Below, piece by piece: positions 17,656 to 26,615 of a DNA stretch of 50,311 nt (positions are counted from its first letter, which is position 1; each line of letters begins with the position of its first letter). The notes under the pieces were generated by a model. The model worked only from the letters and a program-made list of their open reading frames with translations, did no database searches and was not told the origin of the DNA. The DNA comes from Bacillota bacterium (GTDB lineage: Bacteria > Bacillota > Clostridia > Acetivibrionales > DSM-1351), in the NCBI GenBank assembly GCA_023443515.1, contig JAEZUC010000027.1, forward strand, positions 1-50,311, read 5' to 3'. The position numbers were made by a program, and so were the translations under genes.

Positions 17656-17686
17656 AAAAAAGCGTGGATTCCACGCTTTTTTATTT
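17656..17686 (+). terminator. Terminator after rny
   Basis: A perfect 12-bp stem, AAAAAAGCGTGG (17656-17667) and CCACGCTTTTTT (17671-17682), with a three-base loop and a T-rich end, 17 bp after the rny stop. Confidence 0.9.
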
Positions 17687-17718
17687 TTATCATGTTTACT
17701 GTAAAGTGTTACTTTTTA

Positions 17719-17746
17719 TTGACATATGTATTATAATTGTTATAGA
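17719..17746 (+). promoter_or_regulatory. Probable promoter of ymdB
   Basis: TTGACA (17719-17724) and TATAGA (17741-17746) are spaced 16 bp apart directly after the rny terminator. They are positioned to transcribe ymdB and perhaps the genes to 22.6 kb. Confidence 0.5.
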
Positions 17747-17820
17747 TTACGGCATTACGTACTTAAAAATGAATGTCTGTACATAATAATAATAGCTTAA
17801 TAATTTTTGGAGGCAAAGAA

Positions 17821-18615
17821 TTGAAGATACTTTTTATTGGTGATATTTTTGGCAACCCGGGAAGAAAGGCTGTTAAGGAATTCGTACCACAGCTGAGAAA
17901 GGAACTGGGAATAGATTTTTGTATTGCCAACGGCGAAAATGCGGCAGCGGGTAGCGGAATAACCTATCTAATAGCTCAGGAACTTTACAAGTCGGGTGTT
18001 GACTGTATTACACTGGGAAACCACACCTGGTCTAAGAAGGAGATTCTAAATTTTATAGACTCTGATGAAAATATTATACGGCCGGCAAATTTACCCGGAA
18101 ATGTTCCGGGAAGGGGATACACCATCCTGAAATCTAATGGAAAAGAACTAGCTGTATTGAACCTTATGGGAAGGGTATACATGGATAGCATTGACTGTCC
18201 GTTTCAGGTTGCAGACAGGGAATTGCAAGAAATAAAATCCAGAACCAAAGTTGTTTTTGTAGATATGCATGCAGAAGCTACCTCTGAAAAATGTGCTCTT
18301 GCCTGGTACCTGGATGGTAGAATATGTTGCCTTGCGGGTACTCACACACATGTACAAACCGCAGATGAGAGAATTTTACCCTGCGGTACTGCATTGATTT
18401 CCGATGTTGGAATGACAGGGCCTTATGACGGAGTAATCGGTGTTGACAAGGAATTGATCATAGAAAGGTTTATTACCAGAATGCCTCAAAAATTTGAGGT
18501 AGCTAAAGGTAGGGTACAGTTTTGTGCGGTTCATCTTGAAGTTGATGAAAAAACCGGAAAATGTAATAAAATTGAGCGTATATTTAAAGTAGCAGATTCT
18601 TTTGATGGAAAATAA
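17821..18615 (+). CDS. YmdB-family metallophosphoesterase
   Basis: A 264-residue member of the TIGR00282/YmdB family, a dinuclear-metal phosphodiesterase whose Bacillus homologue hydrolyses cyclic nucleotides and affects RNase Y-dependent gene expression and biofilm decisions. Metal ligands are visible in ILFIGDIFGNPGRKAV, IANGENAAAGSGIT, ITLGNHTWSKKE, VDMHAEATSEK and LAGTHTHVQTAD. An in-frame ATG at 17773 adds 16 residues without homology. The TTG at 17821 is chosen because TGGAGG (17808-17813) is correctly spaced and the protein then starts directly with beta-strand 1. It lies just downstream of rny, a functionally meaningful neighbour. Confidence 0.92.
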   Translation: MKILFIGDIFGNPGRKAVKEFVPQLRKELGIDFCIANGENAAAGSGITYLIAQELYKSGVDCITLGNHTWSKKEILNFIDSDENIIRPANLPGNVPGRGYTILKSNGKELAVLNLMGRVYMDSIDCPFQVADRELQEIKSRTKVVFVDMHAEATSEKCALAWYLDGRICCLAGTHTHVQTADERILPCGTALISDVGMTGPYDGVIGVDKELIIERFITRMPQKFEVAKGRVQFCAVHLEVDEKTGKCNKIERIFKVADSFDGK

Positions 18616-18626
18616 CGGGGGCTTAA

Positions 18627-19454
18627 ATGATAGAAAGCAATGAAAAAATAACTTTAAAACAAAAGAATGACTTAATATATATGCAGTTCAATAACTTTAA
18701 AGAATATGCGGATATACTTACACATTGTTTTACTACAAGACTTGGAGGCGTAAGTCAGGGAGAATTTTCTTCTTTAAACCTTAGCTTTAATAGGAATGAC
18801 AAAAGAGAAAATGTTTTATATAACTACAAGCTACTGGCTGATGCAATCGGAGTTGATTACAATAAGATGGTTCTGTCGAACCAGATACATGATAACAGGA
18901 TAAGAATTGTAGGGGCTGAGGACGCAGGCAAAGGTCTGACTGTAGAAAGTGGCATTATAGGCTTTGACGGCCTTTCCACAAATCAGGCGGGTATACCTCT
19001 GGTAACATTTTATGCTGATTGCGTTCCCGTACTATTTCTAGATCCGGTAAAAAAGGCTATAACGTCCGTTCACTCCGGTTGGAAAAGTACGGTAAAAAAT
19101 ATAGCATATGAAGCTTTAGTCCTTATGAAAAACGCCTATAACAGCAATTATGAGGATATTCGTGTAGCTGTGGGGCCTTCCATTTGTAAGAATTGTTTTG
19201 AGGTTGGCAAGGAAGTATACGACAACTTTTTAGAAAAATTCAGTTGGTGTGATAAATATACAGATTACAGAAACGGAAAGTACTACATCGATTTACAAAG
19301 AGTCATAAAACAGGTTCTGACCGATGCCGGTATTCCCGAGAAAAATATTATGATAAGCGATGTTTGTACCAAGTGCAATACAGATATGTTCTTCTCCTTC
19401 AGGGGGGATAACGGAAAAACGGGTGGCTTGGCAGCAATTATGATGCTTAAATAA
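18627..19454 (+). CDS. YlmD/YfiH (PgeF)-type peptidoglycan/purine-processing protein
   Basis: A 275-residue member of the laccase-domain (YfiH/YlmD, 'polyphenol oxidase') family. Conserved metal-site motifs are seen: SNQIHDNRI with the first histidine, FYADCVPVLF with the cysteine, HSGWKSTVKNIAYEAL with the second histidine, and CFEVGKEV. The family has been assigned purine nucleoside phosphorylase/deaminase activity and, in E. coli, a role in editing peptidoglycan precursors (PgeF). In Bacillus ylmD directly precedes ylmE-sepF; here it has moved next to ymdB, 11 bp downstream. The ATG start has a GGGGG-type site. Confidence 0.87.
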   Translation: MIESNEKITLKQKNDLIYMQFNNFKEYADILTHCFTTRLGGVSQGEFSSLNLSFNRNDKRENVLYNYKLLADAIGVDYNKMVLSNQIHDNRIRIVGAEDAGKGLTVESGIIGFDGLSTNQAGIPLVTFYADCVPVLFLDPVKKAITSVHSGWKSTVKNIAYEALVLMKNAYNSNYEDIRVAVGPSICKNCFEVGKEVYDNFLEKFSWCDKYTDYRNGKYYIDLQRVIKQVLTDAGIPEKNIMISDVCTKCNTDMFFSFRGDNGKTGGLAAIMMLK

Positions 19455-19493
19455 CAAAATATATATGATAAGATTGTTTGTTGGAGAAAAATA

Positions 19494-21107
19494 ATGACAA
19501 AATCCTTGAAACTTATTTCTTTACTGATAATTACAGGACTAATACTATCGGCATGTACTGTTAATCTTAATAAAAAATCTGCAAATCAGGTTGAGGATAT
19601 TTATGAAGGTAAATATGATGTGTTGGACAAAGGCCCTGAAAAAGGCGGGTCTATACGTTTGTTCAGTACACCAGTGGATACTTTGAATCCAATTCTGACA
19701 AAAAACCGATATGTTCAGGATTTTTTGGGTTTGGTATTTGAGGGACTTTATAAATTAGATGAAAAGCAACAGCCCGTACCTGTTTTAGCAGAAAGTGCAG
19801 TCACTTCAGCCGACGGATTGAAGCTTACATTAAATTTAAAAAAAGGTGTTAAATGGCATGACGGATTGCCGGTTAAGGCTGCTGATGTGGTATTCACAAT
19901 AAATAGCATAATGGATGCAAAGAACAGCAGTGTATATGCTGCGAGTTTACAGAACATTGCTTCTGTATCAGCAGGAAATAATAATAATGTTGTAATTACA
20001 TTGAAAAAACCTGACTCATTGATGATATACAGTATGACTTTCCCTGTTATACCAATGCATTCAAAGAAAAATCTTGAACCTATAGGTACAGGGCCTTATG
20101 CCTTTGTATCATATAATGTAAAAAACGGAGTTAAACTAAAAGCCAACGAAAATTGGTGGAACAAAGGCGACGCACAGGTAACGACTCCATATATACAAGC
20201 TGTAGAGGTTAAAATATTTCAGGATACCGGCAAAGCTACTACTGCCTTCCAATCAAGAGATGTTGATGTAGTAATGGCTGATTCCGGTGAATATAAAAAG
20301 TATATCGGGCGTACTGACATTTCTCTTAAACGATATCCCGGTAAAAACTATGAATTTCTATCGCTGAATATTACAAAAGGGCCAATGGCAAACAAGAATT
20401 TGAGAAGCGCTGTTGCGGGCTTTGTTGACAAGAAGAAGCTGATTGATGCTGCGGCATATGGCATAGCTGTTCCGGCCGAGTTACCTGTTTCCCCAAACTC
20501 TTGGATAAACCAGTTGGTAAATATGGAGGAGTATTCGGATTTAAAAAAGGCAAAACAGATAATGACACAAAGCGGATATGTTCTATCCCACAATAAATAT
20601 GTAAGCAAAACAAACAGTAAAGCATTTTCGTTAAAGCTAGTTGTTAATCAGGAAAATGAATTAAGAGTAAATACGGCAAATGCTTTAGCCGCTCAGCTGG
20701 CTAAGAATGGAATAACTGTAGAGGTTGAAAAGCTTACCTGGGAGAACGTGCAGAACAGAATAAAATCCGGTGCATATGATATGGCTTTGCTGGGATACAA
20801 AATTTCATCAAAACCTGATTTGTCTTTTGCTTACTCTACTGAAAATATAAAGACCGGGCTTAATACGGCGAAATACAGTAATCCCGCCGTTGATGGGTTT
20901 CTTCAGCAGATTTTAACTGAATCTGACGTTGAAAAACAGAAGAGTTTATATACTAACCTTTTAAAAACTGTTCTTGACGAAAGGCCGTACATAGGCTTGT
21001 ATTTTATCAATGAGGGCGTAATGTGCAGTAAAAATATAAAAGGAGCTGTGAATCCTAATGTATGGAGCAGTTATAACGATTTTTCACAGTGGTATTTACC
21101 GCAATAA
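19494..21107 (+). CDS. Peptide ABC transporter substrate-binding lipoprotein (SBP family 5)
   Basis: A 537-residue extracytoplasmic solute-binding protein of family 5 (Opp/Dpp type). The signal peptide ends in the lipobox LILSAC, so it is diacylated at Cys and membrane-anchored. Characteristic features are GGSIRLFSTPVDTLNPILTK, LNLKKGVKWHDGLPVKAADVVFTINSI (written here in two parts: LNLKKGVKWHDGLP and VKAADVVFTIN) and PIGTGPYAFVSY. No permease or ATPase genes adjoin it, so it is an orphan binding protein that must share a transporter or act as a sensor. It is followed 30 bp later by lspA, whose product would process this lipoprotein's signal peptide. Confidence 0.9.
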   Translation: MTKSLKLISLLIITGLILSACTVNLNKKSANQVEDIYEGKYDVLDKGPEKGGSIRLFSTPVDTLNPILTKNRYVQDFLGLVFEGLYKLDEKQQPVPVLAESAVTSADGLKLTLNLKKGVKWHDGLPVKAADVVFTINSIMDAKNSSVYAASLQNIASVSAGNNNNVVITLKKPDSLMIYSMTFPVIPMHSKKNLEPIGTGPYAFVSYNVKNGVKLKANENWWNKGDAQVTTPYIQAVEVKIFQDTGKATTAFQSRDVDVVMADSGEYKKYIGRTDISLKRYPGKNYEFLSLNITKGPMANKNLRSAVAGFVDKKKLIDAAAYGIAVPAELPVSPNSWINQLVNMEEYSDLKKAKQIMTQSGYVLSHNKYVSKTNSKAFSLKLVVNQENELRVNTANALAAQLAKNGITVEVEKLTWENVQNRIKSGAYDMALLGYKISSKPDLSFAYSTENIKTGLNTAKYSNPAVDGFLQQILTESDVEKQKSLYTNLLKTVLDERPYIGLYFINEGVMCSKNIKGAVNPNVWSSYNDFSQWYLPQ

Positions 21108-21137
21108 TCATATATTAAAATTGAATGGAGGACAAAT

Positions 21138-21629
21138 ATGCTTTGGGCGTTGATTATTATAGTGGGATTTGCAATTGACAGACTAACAAAGGTTTGGGTG
21201 TTGGATAAAATTGAAGGTAATCCCGTCACCGTAATTCAAGATTTCTTTTACTTGAGACATCTTGAAAATAGGGGTGCTGCTTTTAGTATTTTACAGGGTA
21301 AGACAGTTTTTCTTATATTAATGGTATCCATAGTATCTTTGGTCATGCTATACTTTCTCATAAAGCATAAGCATAGATTTTTGCGCCTTACATTGTCTAT
21401 TATCCTGGGGGGTGCTTTGGGTAATTTGTACGACAGGATTTTCTACGACGGAAGCGTGGTGGATTTTCTGGAATTTCATTTTGGTTCTTACGTTTTCCCA
21501 ACCTTTAATGTTGCTGATATATTGGTTGTAGTAGGAACAATTCTTCTTGCTATATATATATTATTTATTTACAAGGAAGAAAAACCTGAATCTGTTCAAG
21601 CGGAACAGGTCAAGGATGAAACAAAATAA
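21138..21629 (+). CDS. lspA: Lipoprotein signal peptidase LspA
   Basis: A 163-residue signal peptidase II with four membrane helices. It cleaves prolipoprotein signal peptides after Cys diacylation. The catalytic aspartates lie in the family motifs GALGNLYDRIFYDG and FPTFNVADILVVVG, and the conserved HLENRGAAFSIL loop is present. An ATGGAGGAC ribosome site precedes the ATG. It is followed by rluD (12-bp gap to the upstream ATG, 30 bp to the preferred TTG) and then the pyr operon, the same order as in Bacillus subtilis. Confidence 0.96.
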   Translation: MLWALIIIVGFAIDRLTKVWVLDKIEGNPVTVIQDFFYLRHLENRGAAFSILQGKTVFLILMVSIVSLVMLYFLIKHKHRFLRLTLSIILGGALGNLYDRIFYDGSVVDFLEFHFGSYVFPTFNVADILVVVGTILLAIYILFIYKEEKPESVQAEQVKDETK

Positions 21630-21659
21630 AACAAATCACATATGTTTACGGAGGTTGCT

Positions 21660-22574
21660 TTGAAAGAAATTATTTTGGAATGTGATACTGACGGAGTAAG
21701 AATTGATTCTTGGCTTGCGGGAAATCTGGAAGATTATTCGAGATCCTATATCCAGAAACTCTGTCTTGATGGTAATATATGGGTAAATGGAGTACAGGTA
21801 AAGTCAAACTACAAGGTGAAGCCGGATGACAATATAAAAGTAAATGTACCCGACGCTGAAATTCTTGACGTAGAACCCGAAGATATCCCACTTGATATTG
21901 TATATGAGGACAAGCATATTATAGTTATAAACAAACCAAAGGGAATGGTGGTTCACCCTGCTGTGGGAAACTACACCGGAACCTTGGTTAATGCCTTAAT
22001 GAAACACTGTGGGGATAGTTTGTCCGACATAAACGGTGTTATAAGGCCCGGTATTGTGCATAGGATTGACAAGGATACTTCAGGCTTGCTTGTTGTAGCT
22101 AAAAGTAACATTGCACATGAAAGACTCTCTGAAAAGCTTAAAACACATGATATAAAAAGAGAATACATTGCAATTGTGGATGGCATTATATATGAAAACA
22201 GTGGAAAGATTGATGCACCTATCGGAAGACATCCCGTTGAACGAAAGAAGATGTCTGTCAATACTGACAACGGCAGAAATGCTGTTACTCACTTTAAAGT
22301 GCTGGAAAGATTTCAAAATGCCACCTATATTGAATTAAAACTAGAAACCGGAAGAACCCATCAGATAAGAGTGCATATGGCCTATATAAATCACCCTATT
22401 ATCGGGGATATGGTTTATGGCAGAAGAAAGCAAAAGTTTAAAACAAAGGGTCAGGTACTACATGCATGGAGACTTTCGTTCCAGCATCCTGTAACAGGTG
22501 AGGAAATGAAGTTCGAGACAGCAGTGCCTGAATATTTTCAAAGTATTTTAAGCCAATTGAGAGAAAATCTATAG
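21660..22574 (+). CDS. RluD-type 23S rRNA pseudouridine synthase
   Basis: A 304-residue RluA-family synthase of the RluD subgroup: an S4 domain (residues ~12-70, DSWLAGNLEDYSRSYIQKLC) and a catalytic domain with GIVHRIDKDTSGLLVVAK (catalytic Asp in HRIDKDTSG) and LETGRTHQIRVHMAYINHPI. It probably modifies helix 69 of 23S rRNA. Homologues such as YlyB lie in the same lspA-rluD-pyrR order. I place the start at TTG 21660, because GGAGG (21650-21654) lies just before it; an in-frame ATG at 21642 lacks such a site. Confidence 0.92.
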   Translation: MKEIILECDTDGVRIDSWLAGNLEDYSRSYIQKLCLDGNIWVNGVQVKSNYKVKPDDNIKVNVPDAEILDVEPEDIPLDIVYEDKHIIVINKPKGMVVHPAVGNYTGTLVNALMKHCGDSLSDINGVIRPGIVHRIDKDTSGLLVVAKSNIAHERLSEKLKTHDIKREYIAIVDGIIYENSGKIDAPIGRHPVERKKMSVNTDNGRNAVTHFKVLERFQNATYIELKLETGRTHQIRVHMAYINHPIIGDMVYGRRKQKFKTKGQVLHAWRLSFQHPVTGEEMKFETAVPEYFQSILSQLRENL

Positions 22575-22600
22575 ACAAGCAGTTCTTGTTATGGTATTAT
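22572..22600 (+). promoter_or_regulatory. Promoter of the pyr operon
   Basis: TAGACA (22572-22577) and TATTAT (22595-22600) are separated by 17 bp. Transcription would begin near 22607, giving a leader that contains the PyrR loop and attenuator before pyrR. The -35 overlaps the rluD stop region. Confidence 0.6.
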
Positions 22601-22616
22601 TTCATGTAAAAAGAGA

Positions 22617-22652
22617 GTTACCTTTAAATTAGTCCAGAGAGGCTATAAGGTG
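22617..22652 (+). promoter_or_regulatory. PyrR-binding loop (anti-antiterminator)
   Basis: The leader contains AGTCCAGAGAGGCT (22631-22644), the conserved PyrR-binding hexaloop region, closed by ACCTT (22620-22624) with AAGGT (22647-22651). In Firmicutes, PyrR plus UMP stabilises this hairpin, blocks the antiterminator and lets the downstream terminator form, shutting off pyr expression when pyrimidines are plentiful. Confidence 0.9.
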
Positions 22653-22715
22653 AGATTTTAAAATATACTTGCATTTATGTATAATCATCAAAGTATGGTT
22701 GTATTTGTATATGTT

Positions 22716-22747
22716 AAGCTTCTTGCCTTATGGCAGGAAGCTTTTTT
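22716..22747 (+). terminator. pyr operon attenuator terminator
   Basis: AAGCTTCTTGCC (22716-22727) pairs with GGCAGGAAGCTT (22732-22743) through a TTAT loop, with one wobble pair, followed by a T-run to 22747. It sits 85 bp before pyrR and downstream of the PyrR-binding loop: the classical attenuator arrangement. I see one copy, whereas B. subtilis carries three in its operon. Confidence 0.9.
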
Positions 22748-22831
22748 AGCAGGTAGGCAAAATCGGCGAATCAATTGCACTTAAATGTTCATATTAAAAT
22801 AAATGATGTAAAAATGAGAGGAGACTACCTT

Positions 22832-23368
22832 ATGGGACATAACGAGTTAATGGACGAAAATGCAATAGCAAGAGCTATAACAAGAATTGCCCACGAAATT
22901 ATTGAAAAAAATAAGGGAGTGGAAAATCTGGTCTTGATTGGAATTCAGAGAAGAGGAGTTCCTCTTGCAGCCAGAATAGCAAATAAAATAAAAGATGTTG
23001 AAGGTAGGGAAATACCCGTAGGCATTCTGGACATTACATTGTACCGGGATGATCTTAGTCTCTTGGATGAGCATCCAATTATAAACGGTACAGAGATAAA
23101 CTTTGATATTGCAGGAAAAAAACTGGTTCTTGTTGATGATGTTATTTATACAGGAAGAACAGTAAGAGCAGCTATAGATGCTCTTATGGACATCAACAGA
23201 CCCAAAATGATTCAGCTTGCGGTACTTATCGACCGGGGACACAGAGAACTTCCCATAAGGCCTGACTATGTAGGAAAGAACGTGCCTACATCAAGAAGTG
23301 AAATAGTCCATGTCAATGTTTTTGAAATTGACGGTTTAAATAATGTAACTATAACTGGTAAGGAATAG
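22832..23368 (+). CDS. pyrR: PyrR, pyrimidine operon attenuator / uracil phosphoribosyltransferase
   Basis: A 178-residue PyrR. It binds the pyr leader RNA in a UMP-dependent way to promote termination and has weak uracil phosphoribosyltransferase activity. The PRPP-binding motif KLVLVDDVIYTGRTVRAAID is intact, and GIQRRGVPLAARIA and LIDRGHRELPIRPDYVGKN are typical. An in-frame TTG lies at 22775, but the ATG at 22832 has AGGAG (22819-22823) at proper spacing and yields the usual length. It is the first gene of the operon it controls; pyrB follows after 11 bp. Confidence 0.97.
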   Translation: MGHNELMDENAIARAITRIAHEIIEKNKGVENLVLIGIQRRGVPLAARIANKIKDVEGREIPVGILDITLYRDDLSLLDEHPIINGTEINFDIAGKKLVLVDDVIYTGRTVRAAIDALMDINRPKMIQLAVLIDRGHRELPIRPDYVGKNVPTSRSEIVHVNVFEIDGLNNVTITGKE

Positions 23369-23379
23369 GAGAAAGAAAT

Positions 23380-24321
23380 ATGAACTTGAAATCCAAAGAT
23401 TTACTGGGACTGAGGGATATTTCGGCAGAAGAAATTGAGTATATTCTGAACACCGCCAAAACAATGAAATGTATTGTTACATCTAACAACAAAAAGACAG
23501 CACATCTACAGGGAAAATCAATCATTACACTATTCTACGAAAACAGCACAAGAACAAGACTTTCATTTGAACTGGCTTCCAAATATATGGGAGCCAGCGC
23601 CGCAAATATATCCGCATCAAGCAGCAGTGTCCAAAAGGGCGAAACATTAATAGACACAGGAAAAACAATTGATTCTATGGGCTCGGACGTAATAATAATG
23701 AGACATCCCATGTCCGGGGCACCGCATCTTCTGGCCAGAAACGTAAAATCCTCAATAATAAATGCAGGGGACGGTATGAATGAACACCCCACACAGGCAT
23801 TACTGGACATGTTTACGATACAGGAAAAAAAAGGTACATTAAAAGGCCTGAAGGTGGCAATTATAGGAGATATACTTCACAGCAGAGTAGCCAGGAGTAA
23901 TATATGGGGGCTGACAAAAATGGGTGCGGAGGTTAATGTATCAGGGCCTGCCACGTTATTGCCCCCTGAGATTGAAAAAATGGGTGTAAATGTTTTCAGC
24001 ACAGTTCAGGAAGCAATGCTTGATGCTGATGTTGTAATGGGCTTGAGGATTCAGTTGGAACGTCAGAAGAAGGGATTGTTTCCTACAATAAGGGAATACG
24101 CAAGATTTTTCGGATTGGACGATAAAAGGTTAAAGCTTGCCAAGGAGGATGCAATAGTACTTCATCCCGGCCCTGTAAACAGGGGGGTTGAGCTTTCTAC
24201 TTCAGTGGCAGACGGGGAACAGTCTTTCATAAATGAACAGGTAACTAACGGAGTAGCCGTCAGAATGGCACTGCTATATCTTTTAACCAGGAGGGGAAGC
24301 GTAAATGAAGCTACTAATTAA
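23380..24321 (+). CDS. pyrB: Aspartate carbamoyltransferase catalytic subunit
   Basis: A 313-residue ATCase that condenses carbamoyl phosphate and aspartate to N-carbamoyl-aspartate. The carbamoyl-phosphate motif is FYENSTRTRLSFE beginning at residue 52 (STRTR at 56-60). HPTQALLDMFTI and LHPGPVNRGVEL are the other signatures. No pyrI regulatory subunit gene follows, so this is the Bacillus-type unregulated trimer, controlled through PyrR attenuation. It overlaps pyrC by 17 bp. Confidence 0.97.
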   Translation: MNLKSKDLLGLRDISAEEIEYILNTAKTMKCIVTSNNKKTAHLQGKSIITLFYENSTRTRLSFELASKYMGASAANISASSSSVQKGETLIDTGKTIDSMGSDVIIMRHPMSGAPHLLARNVKSSIINAGDGMNEHPTQALLDMFTIQEKKGTLKGLKVAIIGDILHSRVARSNIWGLTKMGAEVNVSGPATLLPPEIEKMGVNVFSTVQEAMLDADVVMGLRIQLERQKKGLFPTIREYARFFGLDDKRLKLAKEDAIVLHPGPVNRGVELSTSVADGEQSFINEQVTNGVAVRMALLYLLTRRGSVNEATN

Positions 24322-25591
24322 AAACGGACATGTTCTGGACGTAAAAACAGGCATAGACAGTGTAACGGATATATTGGCAGTGGATGGCATTATTCACGAT
24401 ATAGGAAGCGAAATAGATGAAACCGGTTGCGAAGTAATTGATGCTTGTGGCTTGTATGTAATTCCGGGTCTGGTTGATGCTCATTGTCACCTGAGAGACC
24501 CCGGATTTGAGTATAAGGAAGATATTGAGACAGGAACGAGAAGTGCGGCAAAGGGCGGGTTTACCTCAGTTGCATGTATGCCCAATACCAACCCGGTGTT
24601 GGATAATGAGGCAATGATAAAGTATGTAATAAATAAGGCGAAAACAGATGGTATTGTAAATGTATTTCCCATTGGTACTGTGTCTAAGGGCCTAAAGGGA
24701 GAGGAACTAAGTGAAATCGGGGAGCTCAAATTTGCAGGTGCGGTTGCACTTTCAGATGACGGTAAACCTGTGGGCAACTCCTCATTAATGAAAAAGGCAA
24801 TGCAATATGCCTCAATGTTTGATATAACAATCATTTCACACTGTGAAGACCTTGACCTTGTGGACGAAGGACTTATGAATGAAGGCTACCAGTCATCAAT
24901 TCTAGGCCTAAAAGGCAATCCTGCTCCTGCTGAGGAGGTAATGATTGCAAGGGACTTGATACTGGCAGAGTACACAAAAGCAACAATTCACATAGCTCAT
25001 GTAAGTACAGAGCTGGGAGTTGATTTAATAAGAAATGCTAAAAAAAGAGGTGTGAGAGTTACGGCAGAAACTTGCCCCCACTATTTTACACTTACGGATA
25101 ATGCCTGTGAGGGTTTTAACACAAATGCAAAGGTGAATCCTCCCTTGAGGACGCAAAAGGATGTAGATGCAATAATTCAAGGCTTGAAGGACGGCACAAT
25201 AGATATTATCTCAACAGACCATGCACCTCACCATATAGATGAGAAAAATGTAGAATTTAAAAACGCCGCAAATGGAATGGTTGGTTTTGAAACAGCCTTC
25301 CCGCTGGCAATAACCTATCTTGTAAAACCCGGACACCTTACCCTCCAAGAACTTGTATATAAAATGAGTTTTAATCCGGCACAAATGCTGGGACTAAACA
25401 AAGGTACCATTGAAATAGGAAAGCTTGCTGATCTGATGATTTTTGATATGAATGAAGAATATAAGGTAGATATTGCAAAATTCGAATCAAAGGGAAAAAA
25501 TTCACCGTTTAACGGGTTTTTACTATACGGTCAGCCTCAGTATACCATCGTAGGCGGAAACCCTGTTGTGAGAAAAAAGGTACTGTTGTAA
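24305..25591 (+). CDS. pyrC: Dihydroorotase (class I)
   Basis: A 428-residue amidohydrolase that cyclises carbamoyl-aspartate to dihydroorotate. The zinc ligands are in DAHCHLRDPGFEYKEDIETG (HxH) and later in IISHCED, IHIAHVST and ISTDHAPHH. Length and the DPGFEYKEDI motif place it in the class I (PyrC/PyrX) group with an active site, rather than the inactive paralogue. Its start overlaps the end of pyrB, GAGGGGAAGC serving as ribosome site, so the two are translationally coupled. Confidence 0.96.
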   Translation: MKLLIKNGHVLDVKTGIDSVTDILAVDGIIHDIGSEIDETGCEVIDACGLYVIPGLVDAHCHLRDPGFEYKEDIETGTRSAAKGGFTSVACMPNTNPVLDNEAMIKYVINKAKTDGIVNVFPIGTVSKGLKGEELSEIGELKFAGAVALSDDGKPVGNSSLMKKAMQYASMFDITIISHCEDLDLVDEGLMNEGYQSSILGLKGNPAPAEEVMIARDLILAEYTKATIHIAHVSTELGVDLIRNAKKRGVRVTAETCPHYFTLTDNACEGFNTNAKVNPPLRTQKDVDAIIQGLKDGTIDIISTDHAPHHIDEKNVEFKNAANGMVGFETAFPLAITYLVKPGHLTLQELVYKMSFNPAQMLGLNKGTIEIGKLADLMIFDMNEEYKVDIAKFESKGKNSPFNGFLLYGQPQYTIVGGNPVVRKKVLL

Positions 25592-25652
25592 AAATTATTA
25601 TGCATTGGGCTTTAAAATAATAATTTTTAAATGCCCGGAAATGGAGATAAAA

Positions 25653-26591
25653 ATGTTTATTGACAGACTTATTGAGAGTATTCAGGAAAAGAATAATCCG
25701 ACTGTTGTAGGGTTGGACCCAAAGATTGAATATGTACCGGCTTTTATTAAAGAAAAAGCCTTTAAGGAATATGGCAAAAACTTAAAGGGAGCATCCGAAG
25801 CTATTCTAAGCTTTAATAAAATGATAATTGATTCAATATACGATGAGGTTCCGGCAGTAAAACCACAGCTTGCTTACTATGAAATGTATGGAATCGATGG
25901 ATTAATAGTTTTTGAAGAAACCTGTAAATATGCTAAAAGCAAGGGCTTGATTGTTATAGCAGACGGAAAGAGAAACGATATTGGCACAACTGCTGAGGCT
26001 TATTCAAAGAGTTTTCTTGGTGAAACAGAAATAGACGACGGAGTAAAACAAAAGGTTTTTGATGTAGATGCGCTTACAGTCAGTCCGTATCTGGGAATTG
26101 ACGGAATAAAACCTTTTATCCAGGACTGCACAAATTTTGACAAGGGAATATTCGTGCTGGTAAAGACATCCAATAAGTCCTCGGGGCAGTTACAAGACCT
26201 CGTAACTGAACAGTGCAAAAGCATTTATGAAATAATGGCCGGATATGTACATGAATGGGGTAAACCCCTCACCGGGAAATATGGCTACAGCAGTGTTGGA
26301 GCGGTTGTGGGGGCAACATACCCTAATCAGGCCAAATTGTTGAGGTCAATAATGAAAAACGCCTATATTCTTGTTCCGGGATACGGGGCACAGGGCGGAA
26401 CAGCAAGAGATTGTGCAAATTCCTTCAACAGAGATGGACTTGGTGCCATTGTTAATGCTTCAAGAAGTGTAATTTGTGCATATAAATCAGAAACATGGAA
26501 GAATGAATATACAGAAGAGAAGTTTGCGGAAGCTGCAAGAGCAGAAGTTCTGAGAATGAAAGAAGATTTGAACGCTGCACTTGGCAGATAA
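25653..26591 (+). CDS. pyrF: Orotidine-5'-phosphate decarboxylase, type 2
   Basis: A 312-residue OMP decarboxylase of the longer type 2 subfamily, converting OMP to UMP. The active-site cluster is VIADGKRNDIGTTAEAYSKS (Asp-x-Lys-x-x-Asp), with VGLDPKIEY near the N-terminus and LVPGYGAQGGTARDCANSF near the C-terminus. In-frame upstream starts at 25605 (TTG) and 25641 (ATG) are possible. The ATG at 25653 is preferred, because GGAG at 25643-25646 precedes it and family homology starts with MFIDRLIESIQEK. Confidence 0.95.
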   Translation: MFIDRLIESIQEKNNPTVVGLDPKIEYVPAFIKEKAFKEYGKNLKGASEAILSFNKMIIDSIYDEVPAVKPQLAYYEMYGIDGLIVFEETCKYAKSKGLIVIADGKRNDIGTTAEAYSKSFLGETEIDDGVKQKVFDVDALTVSPYLGIDGIKPFIQDCTNFDKGIFVLVKTSNKSSGQLQDLVTEQCKSIYEIMAGYVHEWGKPLTGKYGYSSVGAVVGATYPNQAKLLRSIMKNAYILVPGYGAQGGTARDCANSFNRDGLGAIVNASRSVICAYKSETWKNEYTEEKFAEAARAEVLRMKEDLNAALGR

Positions 26592-26615
26592 ATAATAAGA
26601 CATAGAGGTGAGTAT

